A stretch of DNA of 64,000 nt from NCBI RefSeq assembly GCF_012275535.1, contig NZ_JAAVTK010000019.1:1-64000 (forward strand). The letters are read 5' to 3'. The translations under genes were made by a program, and so were the position numbers. The notes below the pieces were generated by a model. The model made no database searches. It had not been told where the DNA came from and was given only the letters and a program-made list of their open reading frames with translations. This document shows positions 16,629 through 24,907 of this stretch, piece after piece; positions within the stretch are counted from its first letter, which is position 1, and each line of letters begins with the position of its first letter. Source of the DNA: Hymenobacter artigasi (GTDB lineage Bacteria > Bacteroidota > Bacteroidia > Cytophagales > Hymenobacteraceae).

Positions 16629-17771
16629 ATGGCTGACAAACGTCTATCCCGCGCGCCCGGCGCTCCACTGCTGGAGCTTGGCTTAACGTACGAGCCCGAA
16701 TACCGGGGTGAGGTAAAACAGCACTGGAACGTGACCTTTGCGCACCAGAAGAAGATTTCGGTATACGGCAAGCGCATTATGGCGCGGGTCATCGACCAGA
16801 TTCGCGACAATGACTATCAGTTGCGGGACTTCTATCAGTTGCACGTGTCCTCCATTGTCGAGGGGACGGACATCGATACGGATACGGCCTTCTCAAAAAT
16901 CAAGGGAGCGCTCTACGAGCTGACCGACATGAAGTGGGAGTTTGAAAGCATCGACCGCAAGGAATGGTACTTCCGGCACCTGCTCGATACGACCAAAGAG
17001 CAGCGGGTCGGCTACAAGGACGGCATTATCACCATCCTGCTCAACCCGCAGCTAGCGCCTTACCTGGTGAAAGCGGCCCATTACAGCAAGTTTCCGCTGC
17101 ACGGCTACATGAACCTGAAGAGCTGGTACAGCATGCGCTTCTTCGAGATTCTGGCCGCCTGGCAGGATAAAGGGTACTGGGAGGTTCCGGTGGATGAATA
17201 CCGGCAGTACATGGATTGCTGGCATGACGTCGACAAACGCGGACAGGTCAGACTGGACAAGAAAGATAAGCCGGTGATGAAGTACCCCAACACCAAGCTG
17301 CTCCTTGATAACACGATGAAGGAGCCCGAAAAGGAGCTGGCCGGCACCGACTTTGAGTTCACGTACAAGCCCATCTATGAGACCGAGCGGCCCACCCGTG
17401 GCCGTAAGAAAATCATCCGCTTTCGGTTTGAACTGAAAAAAGGTCCAATGCTAAAGGACATCCCGGACTCCTGGATGGATAATACGGATACTGGCAGCAT
17501 CATTACCCGCCTCCGGGAGTGGAAGGTTACGGATGCTAACATCGTCAAATACGCGCCCATTCTCAAGCAGGAGGGAGCCCTGGAACTGCTCAGAGCGTGG
17601 GAACTCAAGAACCGGTCTAACCGCCACATCGACGACAAACTGCGTTATTGCAATGCGGCTTGGGTACGCGCTGCCAAGCAGGCTCTGGAGGATGCAAAGC
17701 AGGCTAAAATTGATGCTAAAGCTGAGGCAGCCGAAGCCAAGCTGATTGTGCAGCAGGCCCTGAATTTATAA
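16629..17771 (+). CDS. rep: Plasmid replication initiator, Rep_3 / RepB superfamily
   Basis: A 380-aa protein with the twin winged-helix layout of Rep_3 initiators: KQHWNVTFAHQKKISVYGKR near residues 32-52, QLRDFYQLHVSSIV and ALYELTDMKWEFES in the first winged helix (about 60-120), and the hallmark MNLKSWYSMRFFEILAAWQDKG followed by DEYRQYMD (about 155-195) in the second. It binds the iterons just upstream and recruits host replication proteins. The C-terminal 40 residues are an Ala/Lys-rich helix. The start ATG at 16629 follows the iteron region with 356 bases of leader. Autoregulation by Rep binding is likely for such initiators. Confidence 0.88.
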   Translation: MADKRLSRAPGAPLLELGLTYEPEYRGEVKQHWNVTFAHQKKISVYGKRIMARVIDQIRDNDYQLRDFYQLHVSSIVEGTDIDTDTAFSKIKGALYELTDMKWEFESIDRKEWYFRHLLDTTKEQRVGYKDGIITILLNPQLAPYLVKAAHYSKFPLHGYMNLKSWYSMRFFEILAAWQDKGYWEVPVDEYRQYMDCWHDVDKRGQVRLDKKDKPVMKYPNTKLLLDNTMKEPEKELAGTDFEFTYKPIYETERPTRGRKKIIRFRFELKKGPMLKDIPDSWMDNTDTGSIITRLREWKVTDANIVKYAPILKQEGALELLRAWELKNRSNRHIDDKLRYCNAAWVRAAKQALEDAKQAKIDAKAEAAEAKLIVQQALNL

Positions 17772-17782
17772 ATTTTCTTCTG

Positions 17783-17822
17783 GCAGTAGAGCAGTAGAGC
17801 AGTAGAGCAGTAGAGCAGCAGA
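17783..17822. repeat. 8-bp tandem repeat (GCAGTAGA)n
   Basis: Four exact copies of GCAGTAGA at 17783-17814 and a variant GCAGCAGA at 17815-17822, beginning 11 bases after the rep stop codon. It is non-coding and prone to slippage, so it should vary in copy number among related plasmids. No function is evident. Confidence 0.75.
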
Positions 17823-18011
17823 CAGCAGGACTGGTGGCGTCGGTAAACGCGAACAGTTGCTAAATCTAGTGCGATTTGTTCAGGAAACAGCACTTCGGTT
17901 TTTCTGTCAGCCCGTTCATGGCAGCGAAGCATCTCCCGGCATTGACTGCCCCGATTCGTGCTCCGTATCACCCGCCATGCCGCGAATGCGGTTCAACAAC
18001 CATGTGTTCTC

Positions 18012-18317
18012 ATGAGCGCGCCACTCAAAACCAAGAACAAGCGGAAGCTGCGGACAAAACTGCCCCGGGAATGCGCTCAGTGCGGGGCCACGGAGAACCT
18101 CACCATCGACCACATCAGGCCCCGGTGCTTCGGCGGAACCAACGGGCAGCATAACCTGCAAACCTTGTGTGCGCGCTGTAACATCCGCAAAAGCCATCTT
18201 GAGCAGCCGCGCCGCTCTAGGCCTACGGAAGACCCAACCATGCGTTCTAAAAGGTGGCTGAAGCGCAAAGCATGGTTCAGCCGGCAATCTAAGCCTGGCC
18301 ATTCAGCCCCGCTTTGA
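18012..18317 (+). CDS. Small HNH endonuclease, 101 aa
   Basis: After a basic N-terminal tail (SAPLKTKNKRKLRTKL) comes a compact HNH core: ECAQCGATENLTIDHIRPR (CxxC and DH) near residues 20-38, GGTNGQHNLQTLCARCNIRK (N and second CxxC) near 41-60. The fold cleaves DNA by a one-metal mechanism. The ATG at 18012 is preferred because the upstream extension to 17958 lacks any homology-like pattern. It lies between rep and the par operon, convergent to the latter, and may serve plasmid recombination or act as a homing-type or defence nuclease; its role is unknown. Confidence 0.75.
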   Translation: MSAPLKTKNKRKLRTKLPRECAQCGATENLTIDHIRPRCFGGTNGQHNLQTLCARCNIRKSHLEQPRRSRPTEDPTMRSKRWLKRKAWFSRQSKPGHSAPL

Positions 18318-18377
18318 CGCAGCACTGTTGGTCGCCTTCCAAATGCCTGCCAACTAATGATGGACGGCGACGGTAAA

Positions 18378-18872
18378 TTACTCGCTGCTCTTTACTTGCC
18401 GGCCCCGCTGGATACGCTCCCGGCGCTGCTGCTCTTGCTCACGAGTCTGGGCAGGACGGGGAGCTGCGGGCTCTGCAGTAGCGAATAGCAGGTCCAGCCC
18501 CTGCTGCAAAGCTTGCTTTTGCGAGTAAGTATAGTCGCCCCCTGACCGGCGAGCATGAACGTAATCCCTTAACTGCTCCAGATGGCCCCGACTGAGCACG
18601 AACGTCTGGCGTACTCCATCCGTCGCATCGCCGGCCTCCACTGCAGCAGGAGCAGTTGAAACGGCAGCTTTAACGACTCGCTTAGGCTTACTGATGTTAC
18701 CAGTATTCACACTGTTGACAGTGTTACTCTCACCATTCGTTGCAACTGCTTTATCAACTGGCTTTTGTACTGGAGCACTGCTGTCGGAAAGGTCAAAAAA
18801 ATCCATTTCTGACGCTGGCTTTGGGGTAGCCGGTTCACCGGCAGGGGACAGGTTCTTGAAGGTTTTGGCCAT
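18378..18872 (-). CDS. ParA-partner DNA-binding protein (ParB-like, RHH)
   Basis: The 164-aa protein starts 13 bases after parA ends, so the two form one operon. The first 85 residues are a disordered, Ala/Pro/Thr-rich linker with an odd Asn-Thr-Val-Asn-Ser run near residue 50; residues 87-130 (RQTFVLSRGHLEQLRDYVH then YTYSQKQALQQGLDLL) resemble a ribbon-helix-helix DNA-binding domain, and the tail is very basic. This is the layout of small centromere-binding proteins that replace ParB in type Ib partition systems. I chose the ATG at 18872 (MAKTFKNL) as it fits the spacing; the longer frame overlaps parA. Confidence 0.65.
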   Translation of the reverse strand: MAKTFKNLSPAGEPATPKPASEMDFFDLSDSSAPVQKPVDKAVATNGESNTVNSVNTGNISKPKRVVKAAVSTAPAAVEAGDATDGVRQTFVLSRGHLEQLRDYVHARRSGGDYTYSQKQALQQGLDLLFATAEPAAPRPAQTREQEQQRRERIQRGRQVKSSE

Positions 18873-18885
18873 GGGGCGTGTTAGC

Positions 18886-19626
18886 TTAGCGGGTGAGTAT
18901 CTCCGCCACCAGCGCCTGGTAGTCGGTGGCCCCGGCACTTTGCGGAGCGTAAGTAAAGATGTCCTTGGCCAAGTGGGGGGCTTCCCCTAAGGCGATACTT
19001 TCCCTGATGAAGCTGTTCAGCACCAGTTTGGGGTACTTGGTCCGCATCTGCTCGGCGGTTTCCCGCCGGAGCACCTTACGGGCATCGTGGCGGGTGAAGA
19101 AGATGCCACCTACTTTCAATTCGGGATTCAGCCGCCGCTGGACCCGGCTCACCAGGTCCAGCACCTTTTCCAGGCCGTCAGTGGCGTAAAGCTGCGCTTC
19201 CAGCGGAATGTAAAGCTCCTGTGAGCAGGCGTAGGCGTTAAGCGTAACCAGCGCCAATGCGGGCGGGCAGTCAAGCAGAATGTAGTCGAACTTCTCGCGT
19301 ACGGGTTCAAGCAGCTCCTTCAGCAGAAACTCACGGTCTAGTTCATCGCCCTTGAGCTTCTCAAACCCCGACAGTGCCGGCGAGCCGGCGACCAGCCACA
19401 TGTCGTGTGCTTTGTATGCTTTGAGCGGATATTCTTTCAGCAGCGCGCCGTACACATTCTTATCTGCATCGACCAGACCCAGGCCTTTGGTCAGGTTCGC
19501 CTGCGGGTCTAGGTCAACGAGTAGTACTCGCTTGCCAGCGCGTACCAACCCCGCGCCGATGTTGGCCGTGGATGTGGTTTTGCCAACCCCGCCTTTCTGA
19601 TTCGTAAATGCTAGAATCTTGCTCAT
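18886..19626 (-). CDS. parA: Partition ATPase ParA
   Basis: A deviant Walker A motif is at the N-terminus (TNQKGGVGKTTSTANIG), with the signature Lys before the Gly pair, followed by LLVDLDPQANLTKG and the Walker B YILLDCPPALALV near residue 120. At 246 aa without an N-terminal HTH it is of the small (type Ib-like) class. It moves plasmids along the nucleoid through ATP-driven, non-specific DNA binding. The start at 19626 is chosen over the in-frame 19647 ATG because MSKILAFTNQKGG is the usual opening and a TATCTTTG box lies just upstream. Confidence 0.9.
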   Translation of the reverse strand: MSKILAFTNQKGGVGKTTSTANIGAGLVRAGKRVLLVDLDPQANLTKGLGLVDADKNVYGALLKEYPLKAYKAHDMWLVAGSPALSGFEKLKGDELDREFLLKELLEPVREKFDYILLDCPPALALVTLNAYACSQELYIPLEAQLYATDGLEKVLDLVSRVQRRLNPELKVGGIFFTRHDARKVLRRETAEQMRTKYPKLVLNSFIRESIALGEAPHLAKDIFTYAPQSAGATDYQALVAEILTR

Positions 19627-19710
19627 GCAGCAAAGATAGGTGTACAAATGTTACTCATGTTAAACGTAACACAAGTATTGTTGGTATTACCTGTGTTACA
19701 GGTATTCATA
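19627..19710. promoter_or_regulatory. parA promoter and GTTAC-type operator/centromere words
   Basis: On the minus strand TATCTTTG, a match to the Bacteroidota -7 box TAnnTTTG, ends 4 bases before the parA ATG, which suggests a very short leader or a leaderless transcript. Upstream lie ATGTTACTC, ATGTTAAACGTAACAC, GGTATTACC and TGTGTTACAGG, words shared with the 12.4-kb repeat array. They are likely binding sites for the ParA partner protein. Confidence 0.5.
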
Positions 19711-20036
19711 CCATCGCAGTAATCAGCAACAGGTTGTGACGACACTCCTACCTTAAAAACTACCGATTAAAATCTCACCGATTAACTGTTCGGCTAAGCT
19801 TTTAACCAAGGCCTGTTCCGTTCGGCTCTAACCGCCCCCCTCAGTCGGTCAAGGTGACTGGCAGGTGAGAGACATGCCCCTCAACATTTAGTGTGAGATA
19901 AGAGAGGCCTTAGCAGTTGGGTTTTACGCGGATGAACGGGCAATAACCCGTTTATTTCCCCACTGCCTGCGGGACTCAACGGCCTTCTTCTTCTCAACTG
20001 ATTAAGGAAGCATCAGGAGCTGCTCACAACGTCGGA

Positions 20037-21452
20037 CTTGGTCAAAAGTTTGGTACAAAGGTTAAATGAGCGGTCACTCGGTGGGCGTATCAACTCGTCC
20101 TACTGCGCGGAGGTAGGAGCTACCAAGGCGCACCTTGCCAGCTCCCGCCAGTTGGGGGCTGATATGCCGGTGGGAACGGGGCCAGAAAGTGGAACTACTT
20201 ACCCATCCTGCTGGCCTCACCTTCTTGACCTGTTCGGCCCGCTCATTGATGCTGCCTATTATTTCTTCGCTTGGTATTCTTCCCTAATCCAGCGAATGGC
20301 TTGCGGCACTACTTCGGCTGGCTTGAGCGGCTCGTCGGGGGCGATGGAGTGGCCATACCGTACTAGGTGGCGGTCGGCGAACACGGCGGTTGTTAGCAGG
20401 ATAATGGACCCATCGGACAAATAAAAGCGGCTTCTGCCAGTCGATACCCCGCACGTGCCCGCCCCAAAGCTTCTCGTGTGCTTTCGGGCTTTGAAGGCGA
20501 CCGCAACGGCCTCGCCCGAACTGGCCGTTAGGGTATCGGTCAGCACGGCCACGACCGGGTTGGCAGACTTAAGTGTATAATAATTGGCGGTTTCTGCCTC
20601 GATGTCGCCGTCCGCCAATGCCTTGCCCTTTTCGTATCGCCACGCGGTTTTAGTATTATTCGAGTCAACAGAATAGCCGAGCGTATCCTCTCCCAACACC
20701 GGCCCTATCCCCACAAGCATCGGCCACATATTCCCGCCCGCATTCCCTCGCAAATCCACGAGCCAGCCTTTTAATTCTGGCTTATCCCGCTCCTTTATTT
20801 GGGCCTGTACGTGGGCTATGTATGCGTCCAGCTTTTCATGGCTGCCGACAACCCAGGGGATTCGGATGTAGCCGATGTCCCCAGGGACCGGTTCGTCGGG
20901 GTATAGTGGGGGCTGCTTGGAAGTGGGCAGTTTGGACTCCTGCACCAGGCGGGCGGGCGCAAACATGCTGTGCTTATCGCCTAGGGTAACGATAGCAGAT
21001 ACAACTGCTGGATAGGCCTGCTCAATGGTTTCGGCACCACTTGCTTTCGCTAGCAAATTCTGCTTGAAAACCACCCAGCTGATGGCCGCCCGATTCATGA
21101 AATTGGCTTGCAGTATCCGGACTACCTCCTCCACATAGTTCCGCACGGCAGGTGAGGGGGGGGGCTTATGTTCGGCACTACAAGTAGCAAAGACGAAGAA
21201 TAAAAGGCAGAAGTAGCGTAGCCGTTTCATTCGTCCAAGTTAAGATATACCTAGCATACCGTTAGCCGCTCAGGGAGCCTTCGGCCACCACCCGCGCACC
21301 GACCACTTGCGCCCGGTCATAGCGCATCTACTAGCCCAGGGCAACTGCCCGGCTCACTGGGGGCACGCGGAGAACGGCCCGCGCAGTCATTCACAGTTGA
21401 ATGACTGCCAAACGCCCGCTTGTTTAACCTTTGTACCAAACTTTTAACCAAG
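20037..21452. mobile_element. 1416-bp unit bounded by 30-bp inverted repeats
   Basis: The 30-base ends at 20037-20066 and 21423-21452 are inverted copies of each other with a single mismatch (CTTGGTCAAAAGTTTGG... versus CTTGGTTAAAAGTTTGG...). They enclose one gene, an S41 peptidase, and no transposase. A third, partial copy of the same end (CTTTTAACCAAGGCC) lies outside at about 19799-19813. This looks like a non-autonomous transposable unit or a cassette mobilised in trans. No clear target duplication is seen. Confidence 0.6.
20259..21230 (-). CDS. S41-family peptidase (tail-specific protease-like)
   Basis: A 323-aa exported protein with a signal of the form KRLRYFCLLFFVFATCS, possibly a lipoprotein (Cys17). 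The S41 core is visible: GDIGYIRIPW near residue 120, LKGWLVDLRGNAGGNMWP near 155-175, and TDTLTASSGEAVAVAF near 225-240 with the nucleophilic Ser, then GVSTGRSRFYLSDGSIILLTT and the family's closing SIAPDEP. There is no PDZ domain. These enzymes cleave peptides in the periplasm. It is the only gene inside a pair of 30-bp inverted repeats, so it travels as cargo. Confidence 0.82.
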   Translation of the reverse strand: MKRLRYFCLLFFVFATCSAEHKPPPSPAVRNYVEEVVRILQANFMNRAAISWVVFKQNLLAKASGAETIEQAYPAVVSAIVTLGDKHSMFAPARLVQESKLPTSKQPPLYPDEPVPGDIGYIRIPWVVGSHEKLDAYIAHVQAQIKERDKPELKGWLVDLRGNAGGNMWPMLVGIGPVLGEDTLGYSVDSNNTKTAWRYEKGKALADGDIEAETANYYTLKSANPVVAVLTDTLTASSGEAVAVAFKARKHTRSFGAGTCGVSTGRSRFYLSDGSIILLTTAVFADRHLVRYGHSIAPDEPLKPAEVVPQAIRWIREEYQAKK

Positions 21453-21482
21453 GCCGGTAATACAGCATTCATTTGCCGCCGC

Positions 21483-21947
21483 TTACCTCCGTGTGGCCAG
21501 TAGCACGCTCTCGGCGACCGCGTTGCCCACTTCCAGCCGCTCGATTAACGCCATCAGCTGGTTGTTGCCGGCCAAGGGGCTGGCTTCTATTACCGGGCGC
21601 AGATTGGCCGCCACCTGGCCAAAGTACTTATAGCCCTCGGCCAGGTAGCGTGCGGCTTCGCAGTAGATGGGCGGGTCGAGGTCCGGGGCCAGCAACGAGC
21701 GGGCCACGCGCTGGGCAAGCCGCACCAGGTCGGCGTGGTCGAGGCTGATGCCGGCGCGGTCCTCCCACAGGTCGGGCTGGTACTGGTGAAAGACTTCGGA
21801 CCAAACCTCCACGGCCGGGGGGAGGAAGTGGTGGTGGAGCTGCTGCGCGAGCCAGAGCACGGCCTGCGCCTGCTGGCCGGGCGTGGCCCAACGGTAGGGG
21901 ATGGCGCGGGCCTCAGGGCGCGCAAGCTCAGCGGGGACGGGTTGCAT
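21483..21947 (-). CDS. Unrecognised 'QPDLW' family protein, paralogue 1
   Basis: A 154-aa helical, soluble protein I cannot assign to a known family. It shares with two neighbours (22630-23220 and 23600-24250) a block order: an N-terminal aromatic-xx-ATP/A-x-Q segment (here PYRWATPGQQAQA), a helix, a spacer, YQPDLW, then a hydrophobic strand and a DL..LA(Q/R) helix, and a PP.Y motif (LDPPIYCEAARYL). It is the last gene of a minus-strand row after a lipoprotein gene and paralogue 2, with gaps of 52 and 27 bases. Confidence 0.55.
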   Translation of the reverse strand: MQPVPAELARPEARAIPYRWATPGQQAQAVLWLAQQLHHHFLPPAVEVWSEVFHQYQPDLWEDRAGISLDHADLVRLAQRVARSLLAPDLDPPIYCEAARYLAEGYKYFGQVAANLRPVIEASPLAGNNQLMALIERLEVGNAVAESVLLATRR

Positions 21948-21999
21948 CGGGACGGAGTGAAATGAATAGGGGAGAGGAGAAGGGGTGTTTTTCAGCGCC

Positions 22000-22602
22000 C
22001 TACTGGGGATTTTCGGCCTTGCGTTGCGCTTGTTCCTCGGCCATCAGAGCGGCTTCCAGGGGCTTGCTCAGCACGTCCAGGCGACCCTCTAGGCCCGCGC
22101 CAACGGCTTCTTCGGTGTACACGGCGCGGGCTTGCCTCCCCTCCCAGACGATTTGGTTGGGCCCCTGCGCCTGACCGGGGCCGAAGAGAGCAGTGGCTTC
22201 CGGCCGCAGCACGGCCGCGTCACCGAGGGTCGCGAAGGCATAGAACTTGCCGTCGAGAAAGTAATAAAATTGAAAGTTTACCTGCGTCCGGTGCTGGTCG
22301 AACCAGCCCGTGGTTCCCGTGGACGCGTAGGCCCGCGTCGGGCCCTCCGGGATGCCATGGATTTGGGGTAGCAGGCGCAGGTGGGGAAAGGTGCTCGGGG
22401 TTTCACCGAAGGTGTGGCCGGCGATGCCGTTGAGCGAATCCACGCGGTGGCCGAACGGAAACGCGGGGGGCGTGGCCGCAGGGGGTGCTCCCGCCGCAGC
22501 GGTCGGGTTCGGTGGCGCGCAGCCGGGGAGTAGTAGCCCGTGTGCGAGCAATAGGAGCGCGAGCAGGGCAGCGGGGTGGCGGGAGAAGTGTGGCATGGGC
22601 AA
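22000..22602 (-). CDS. Hypothetical lipoprotein, 200 aa
   Basis: A signal peptide with a long Leu-rich core and the lipobox LLPGC (Cys near residue 28), followed by a Pro/Ala-rich linker. The mature part (GHTFGETPSTFPHLRLLP, then FQFYYFLDGKFYAFATL) has a beta-strand-rich pattern and no known catalytic motif. It is anchored to a membrane. It lies between two paralogous genes of the QPDLW family on the same strand, so it may belong to the same transcription unit. Confidence 0.6.
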   Translation of the reverse strand: MPMPHFSRHPAALLALLLLAHGLLLPGCAPPNPTAAAGAPPAATPPAFPFGHRVDSLNGIAGHTFGETPSTFPHLRLLPQIHGIPEGPTRAYASTGTTGWFDQHRTQVNFQFYYFLDGKFYAFATLGDAAVLRPEATALFGPGQAQGPNQIVWEGRQARAVYTEEAVGAGLEGRLDVLSKPLEAALMAEEQAQRKAENPQ

Positions 22603-22629
22603 GTAGAAGCGGTGCGGAAATAGGGGGAC

Positions 22630-23220
22630 TCACCGACTCTGGCGGTTCTCAGCGGGGTCGTTGCCGGCCGCAACCCCGCGGGCGCGGTCCAGCGCCGCCA
22701 CCCACGCAAGAAGGGTCGCTCGGGCCTGGTCGGAATCCGTACCGTCGGCCTCGAGCGGGGCCGGGGACTTGGTCCACCCGAACTGTTCGGCCTCGGCGTA
22801 GCGCCGGGCCACCCCCGCGACCAACTCGTACACCGCGTGGCCGCCCGCCCGCGGGTCGGCTTCGAGCTCCGCCAGGGCGCGGAGGACCTCGTCCGGGCAG
22901 TTCATCGGCAGCCGGGTGTAGTAGAGCTGGCGCGGCCCGTGCCCCGCCCGGGCGAGGACGACGGCCGGCAGGGCGTCCAGGTAGTCGGCGACGCGGGCCA
23001 AGTCGGGTGCGTCCAGGAAGACGGTGTCCGCCGTCGCCCACAGGTCGGGTTGCAGGGCCGCCAACGCGGTGGCCCACGTCCCCCTGCGCACGGGGGGGAA
23101 CTTCCCTCCTAAAGCATCCCGGACAGCGTGCTCGGCTTGGGCGAGCTGTTCGGGCGTCGCTTGCGCGAAGGGAAGACACCAGGCGGCGGGTGTTAGGCGG
23201 GACGGGGCAGTGGATTTCAT
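22630..23220 (-). CDS. Unrecognised 'QPDLW' family protein, paralogue 2
   Basis: A 196-aa protein from the ATG at 23220 (a longer open frame to 23607 runs across the divergent XRE gene and is not credible). It has the shared blocks: LPFAQATPEQLAQAEHAV near residue 17, TWATALAALQPDLW near 48-61, then LDAPDLARVADYL and LYYTRLP. No enzymatic signature is visible. It is transcribed divergently from an XRE repressor and probably controlled by it. Function unknown. Confidence 0.55.
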   Translation of the reverse strand: MKSTAPSRLTPAAWCLPFAQATPEQLAQAEHAVRDALGGKFPPVRRGTWATALAALQPDLWATADTVFLDAPDLARVADYLDALPAVVLARAGHGPRQLYYTRLPMNCPDEVLRALAELEADPRAGGHAVYELVAGVARRYAEAEQFGWTKSPAPLEADGTDSDQARATLLAWVAALDRARGVAAGNDPAENRQSR

Positions 23221-23223
23221 GGA

Positions 23224-23571
23224 ATGGCGATGGCAAAGGGCTTGGAAGGAACGCAAGATACAGAAAAAGCCCTGCTTGTAATCACATGTGACTATAAAGT
23301 GCCTGTATTTTGGGACCAGCTTGCCGGGGTGAAAAACGAGGTGGTATTGCAGGCCTTCGGCCAGCACCTGCGGGGCTTGCGCGAGGCGCGGGGATGGAGC
23401 CAGCAGGCGCTGGCCGACGTGTGCGACGTGTCCAAGCCGACCATTTACCGCATCGAGACGGCCCGCTACTCGGCGACGCTCGATGTACTGGCCTCCCTGG
23501 CCCAGGGGCTGGAAATCCCGCTCAGCGAACTGCTGCAGTTTCCCGTGCCGCCGCGCTCCAGTGCGGACTAA
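23224..23571 (+). CDS. XRE-family HTH transcriptional regulator
   Basis: A clear Cro/CI-type helix-turn-helix: FGQHLRGLREARGWSQQALA, then DVCDVSKPTIYRIE and LDVLASLAQGLEIPLSELL, filling nearly all of the C-terminal 75 residues. The first ATG (23224) would leave only 3 bases to the divergent gene; the true start is more likely GTG at 23299 or 23329, downstream of a perfect palindrome. It probably represses itself and the divergent QPDLW gene. Confidence 0.8.
   Translation: MAMAKGLEGTQDTEKALLVITCDYKVPVFWDQLAGVKNEVVLQAFGQHLRGLREARGWSQQALADVCDVSKPTIYRIETARYSATLDVLASLAQGLEIPLSELLQFPVPPRSSAD
23282..23291. promoter_or_regulatory. Palindromic operator candidate TCACATGTGA
   Basis: A perfect 10-base palindrome between the divergent QPDLW gene and the likely start of the XRE gene. 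Its position and symmetry fit the operator of the XRE dimer. Confidence 0.4.
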
Positions 23572-23599
23572 CGGCTGGTTCGCAACGGTGCACCCCCGG

Positions 23600-24250
23600 T
23601 CAGGCAACTCGGCGGACCAGAGGCCCGGGGAACAGCTGCTTCGCCGGGCCAGGACCGGTTCCCGGGACGAGGCCGCCGGGGCTTCCAGGGAATTTGAGGT
23701 GGTTCAGCAGGCGCTCGATTTCGGCACTGTCCGGCCAGGGAGGCGCGCCCGGCAGGCCTGGTGCGAGGAGCGGCGCGCTGGCCAGGTTCCAGCACCAGGC
23801 CTGGACCACTTGCTCGGCGAGGGGGCTGGGGTAAACCAGGCGGCGGAGCAACGCCTCGAGCCGGGGGCCACAGGCCGTGGCCCCCGCCGCTACTTCGCCG
23901 AGCGCCCAGACGGCCAGTTCGCTGGCCTGCAGGCTGTGCTGGGCCAGGTGCAGGGCCGGTAGCCCGTAGAGCGGCGGGTCCAGCACGGGCAGCTCCGGGC
24001 TCGTCGCCAGGTGCTGGGCGAGTTGGGTCAGGTCCGTTTCAGCCAGGGCCACGACGGTGCCCCGGAGCCACAGGTCGGGTTGGTAGTCGGCCAGGGCACG
24101 GGTCCAGGTAACGGCGCGCAGGGTGGGAAAGTGGGTTCCGAGCCGCTGGTGCAGGTAGTTGCCGGCCAGCGTCCGTTGCGCCGCCGTGGCCCGGTGATAG
24201 GGGAGGCACTGGCCAGTTGGCGGGGCATGAAAAGGGAGATAATAGGGCAT
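23600..24250 (-). CDS. Unrecognised 'QPDLW' family protein, paralogue 3
   Basis: A 216-aa protein with the same block order as its two neighbours: LPYHRATAAQRTLAGNYL near residue 16, FPTLRAVTWTRALADYQPDL near 40-60, VALAETDLTQLAQHLA, and LDPPLYGLPALHLAQ. The C-terminal 70 residues are extra and Pro-rich. It lies on the minus strand, convergent with the XRE gene. Three diverged copies within 2.8 kb point to local duplication followed by specialisation. Function unknown. Confidence 0.55.
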   Translation of the reverse strand: MPYYLPFHAPPTGQCLPYHRATAAQRTLAGNYLHQRLGTHFPTLRAVTWTRALADYQPDLWLRGTVVALAETDLTQLAQHLATSPELPVLDPPLYGLPALHLAQHSLQASELAVWALGEVAAGATACGPRLEALLRRLVYPSPLAEQVVQAWCWNLASAPLLAPGLPGAPPWPDSAEIERLLNHLKFPGSPGGLVPGTGPGPAKQLFPGPLVRRVA

Positions 24251-24354
24251 AACAAGGTCATTGACGCGTGAATCGCGAAGCTTATCGTATCATCAGAAGA
24301 GGGGGGCGTGTTCGCATCCCTGGCAGGGCGGGCAGCCGAGGGATGCGCCGGGGG

Positions 24355-24678
24355 CTAGGATGCGGTGGGTTCGCCGGGTATGGACTGGTCGGGCCGCGAC
24401 GGGATTCGACCCCGCAACGTCTCGCTTTCCTGCCAGTCCTGGCGCAGTTGCCGGGCTTCGGTTTTCAGCACCTGACGGTGCTCGCGCAGGCCCTGGCCGA
24501 GCAGGTCGATGACCTGCACCCCTGCGCCCCGCTCGATGGGCACGGTCAGCGTCCGGGTGGTGGAGTGCAGGGTGATGGCTACGATGCCTTCCAGTTCGAG
24601 CGTGAGCAATTCGTGTTGCTGGGTTCGGGCCACCTTGCGGGCTCGGCGGACTTTCCGCAGCTGTTTGCTATACCACAT
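24355..24678 (-). CDS. Hypothetical protein, 107 aa, basic N-terminus
   Basis: From the ATG at 24678 (MWYSKQLRKVRRARKVARTQ) the protein is strongly basic, followed by two short beta-like stretches (LLTLELEGIVAITLHS, RTLTVPIERGAGVQV) and a helical tail. The start is chosen because it overlaps the end of the upstream gene by 11 bases, which suggests translational coupling; the frame is open to 24729. No known domain. Possibly nucleic-acid binding because of its charge, but this is a guess. Confidence 0.45.
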   Translation of the reverse strand: MWYSKQLRKVRRARKVARTQQHELLTLELEGIVAITLHSTTRTLTVPIERGAGVQVIDLLGQGLREHRQVLKTEARQLRQDWQESETLRGRIPSRPDQSIPGEPTAS

Positions 24679-24907
24679 GGCCGGCCACTGAATGGGTGGA
24701 ACAATGGCCAGTGCAGAGCCGGTGAGCAACCGCGGCGCTCATGTTCCGCAACCAGCCGGTGAGTTGCCGGGCATCCTCGCACTCGTGGATGTAGTGGTTG
24801 GCCAGTAATTGCTCCTGGGGCGAGAAGAGCGGGTTGCCGAAAAATACGGCGGAGAGGGCGTGGCGGAGTTCGCCAAGTATAGGTTGCCCGGTTACATGCG
24901 TTTTCAT
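24668..24907 (-). CDS. Hypothetical protein, 79 aa
   Basis: A short protein (KTHVTGQPILGELRHALSAV then FSPQEQLLANHYIHECEDA) with a helical pattern and no recognised domain. It overlaps the next gene by 11 bases, so both are likely one operon. Real coding is plausible from the well-formed start, the overlap and ordinary composition. Confidence 0.45.
   Translation of the reverse strand: MKTHVTGQPILGELRHALSAVFFGNPLFSPQEQLLANHYIHECEDARQLTGWLRNMSAAVAHRLCTGHCSTHSVAGHVV

Noticed and set aside
22630..23607. 325-aa version of QPDLW paralogue 2
   Set aside because: The extra N-terminal 129 residues are antisense to the XRE gene; homology to the paralogues starts at the ATG at 23220.
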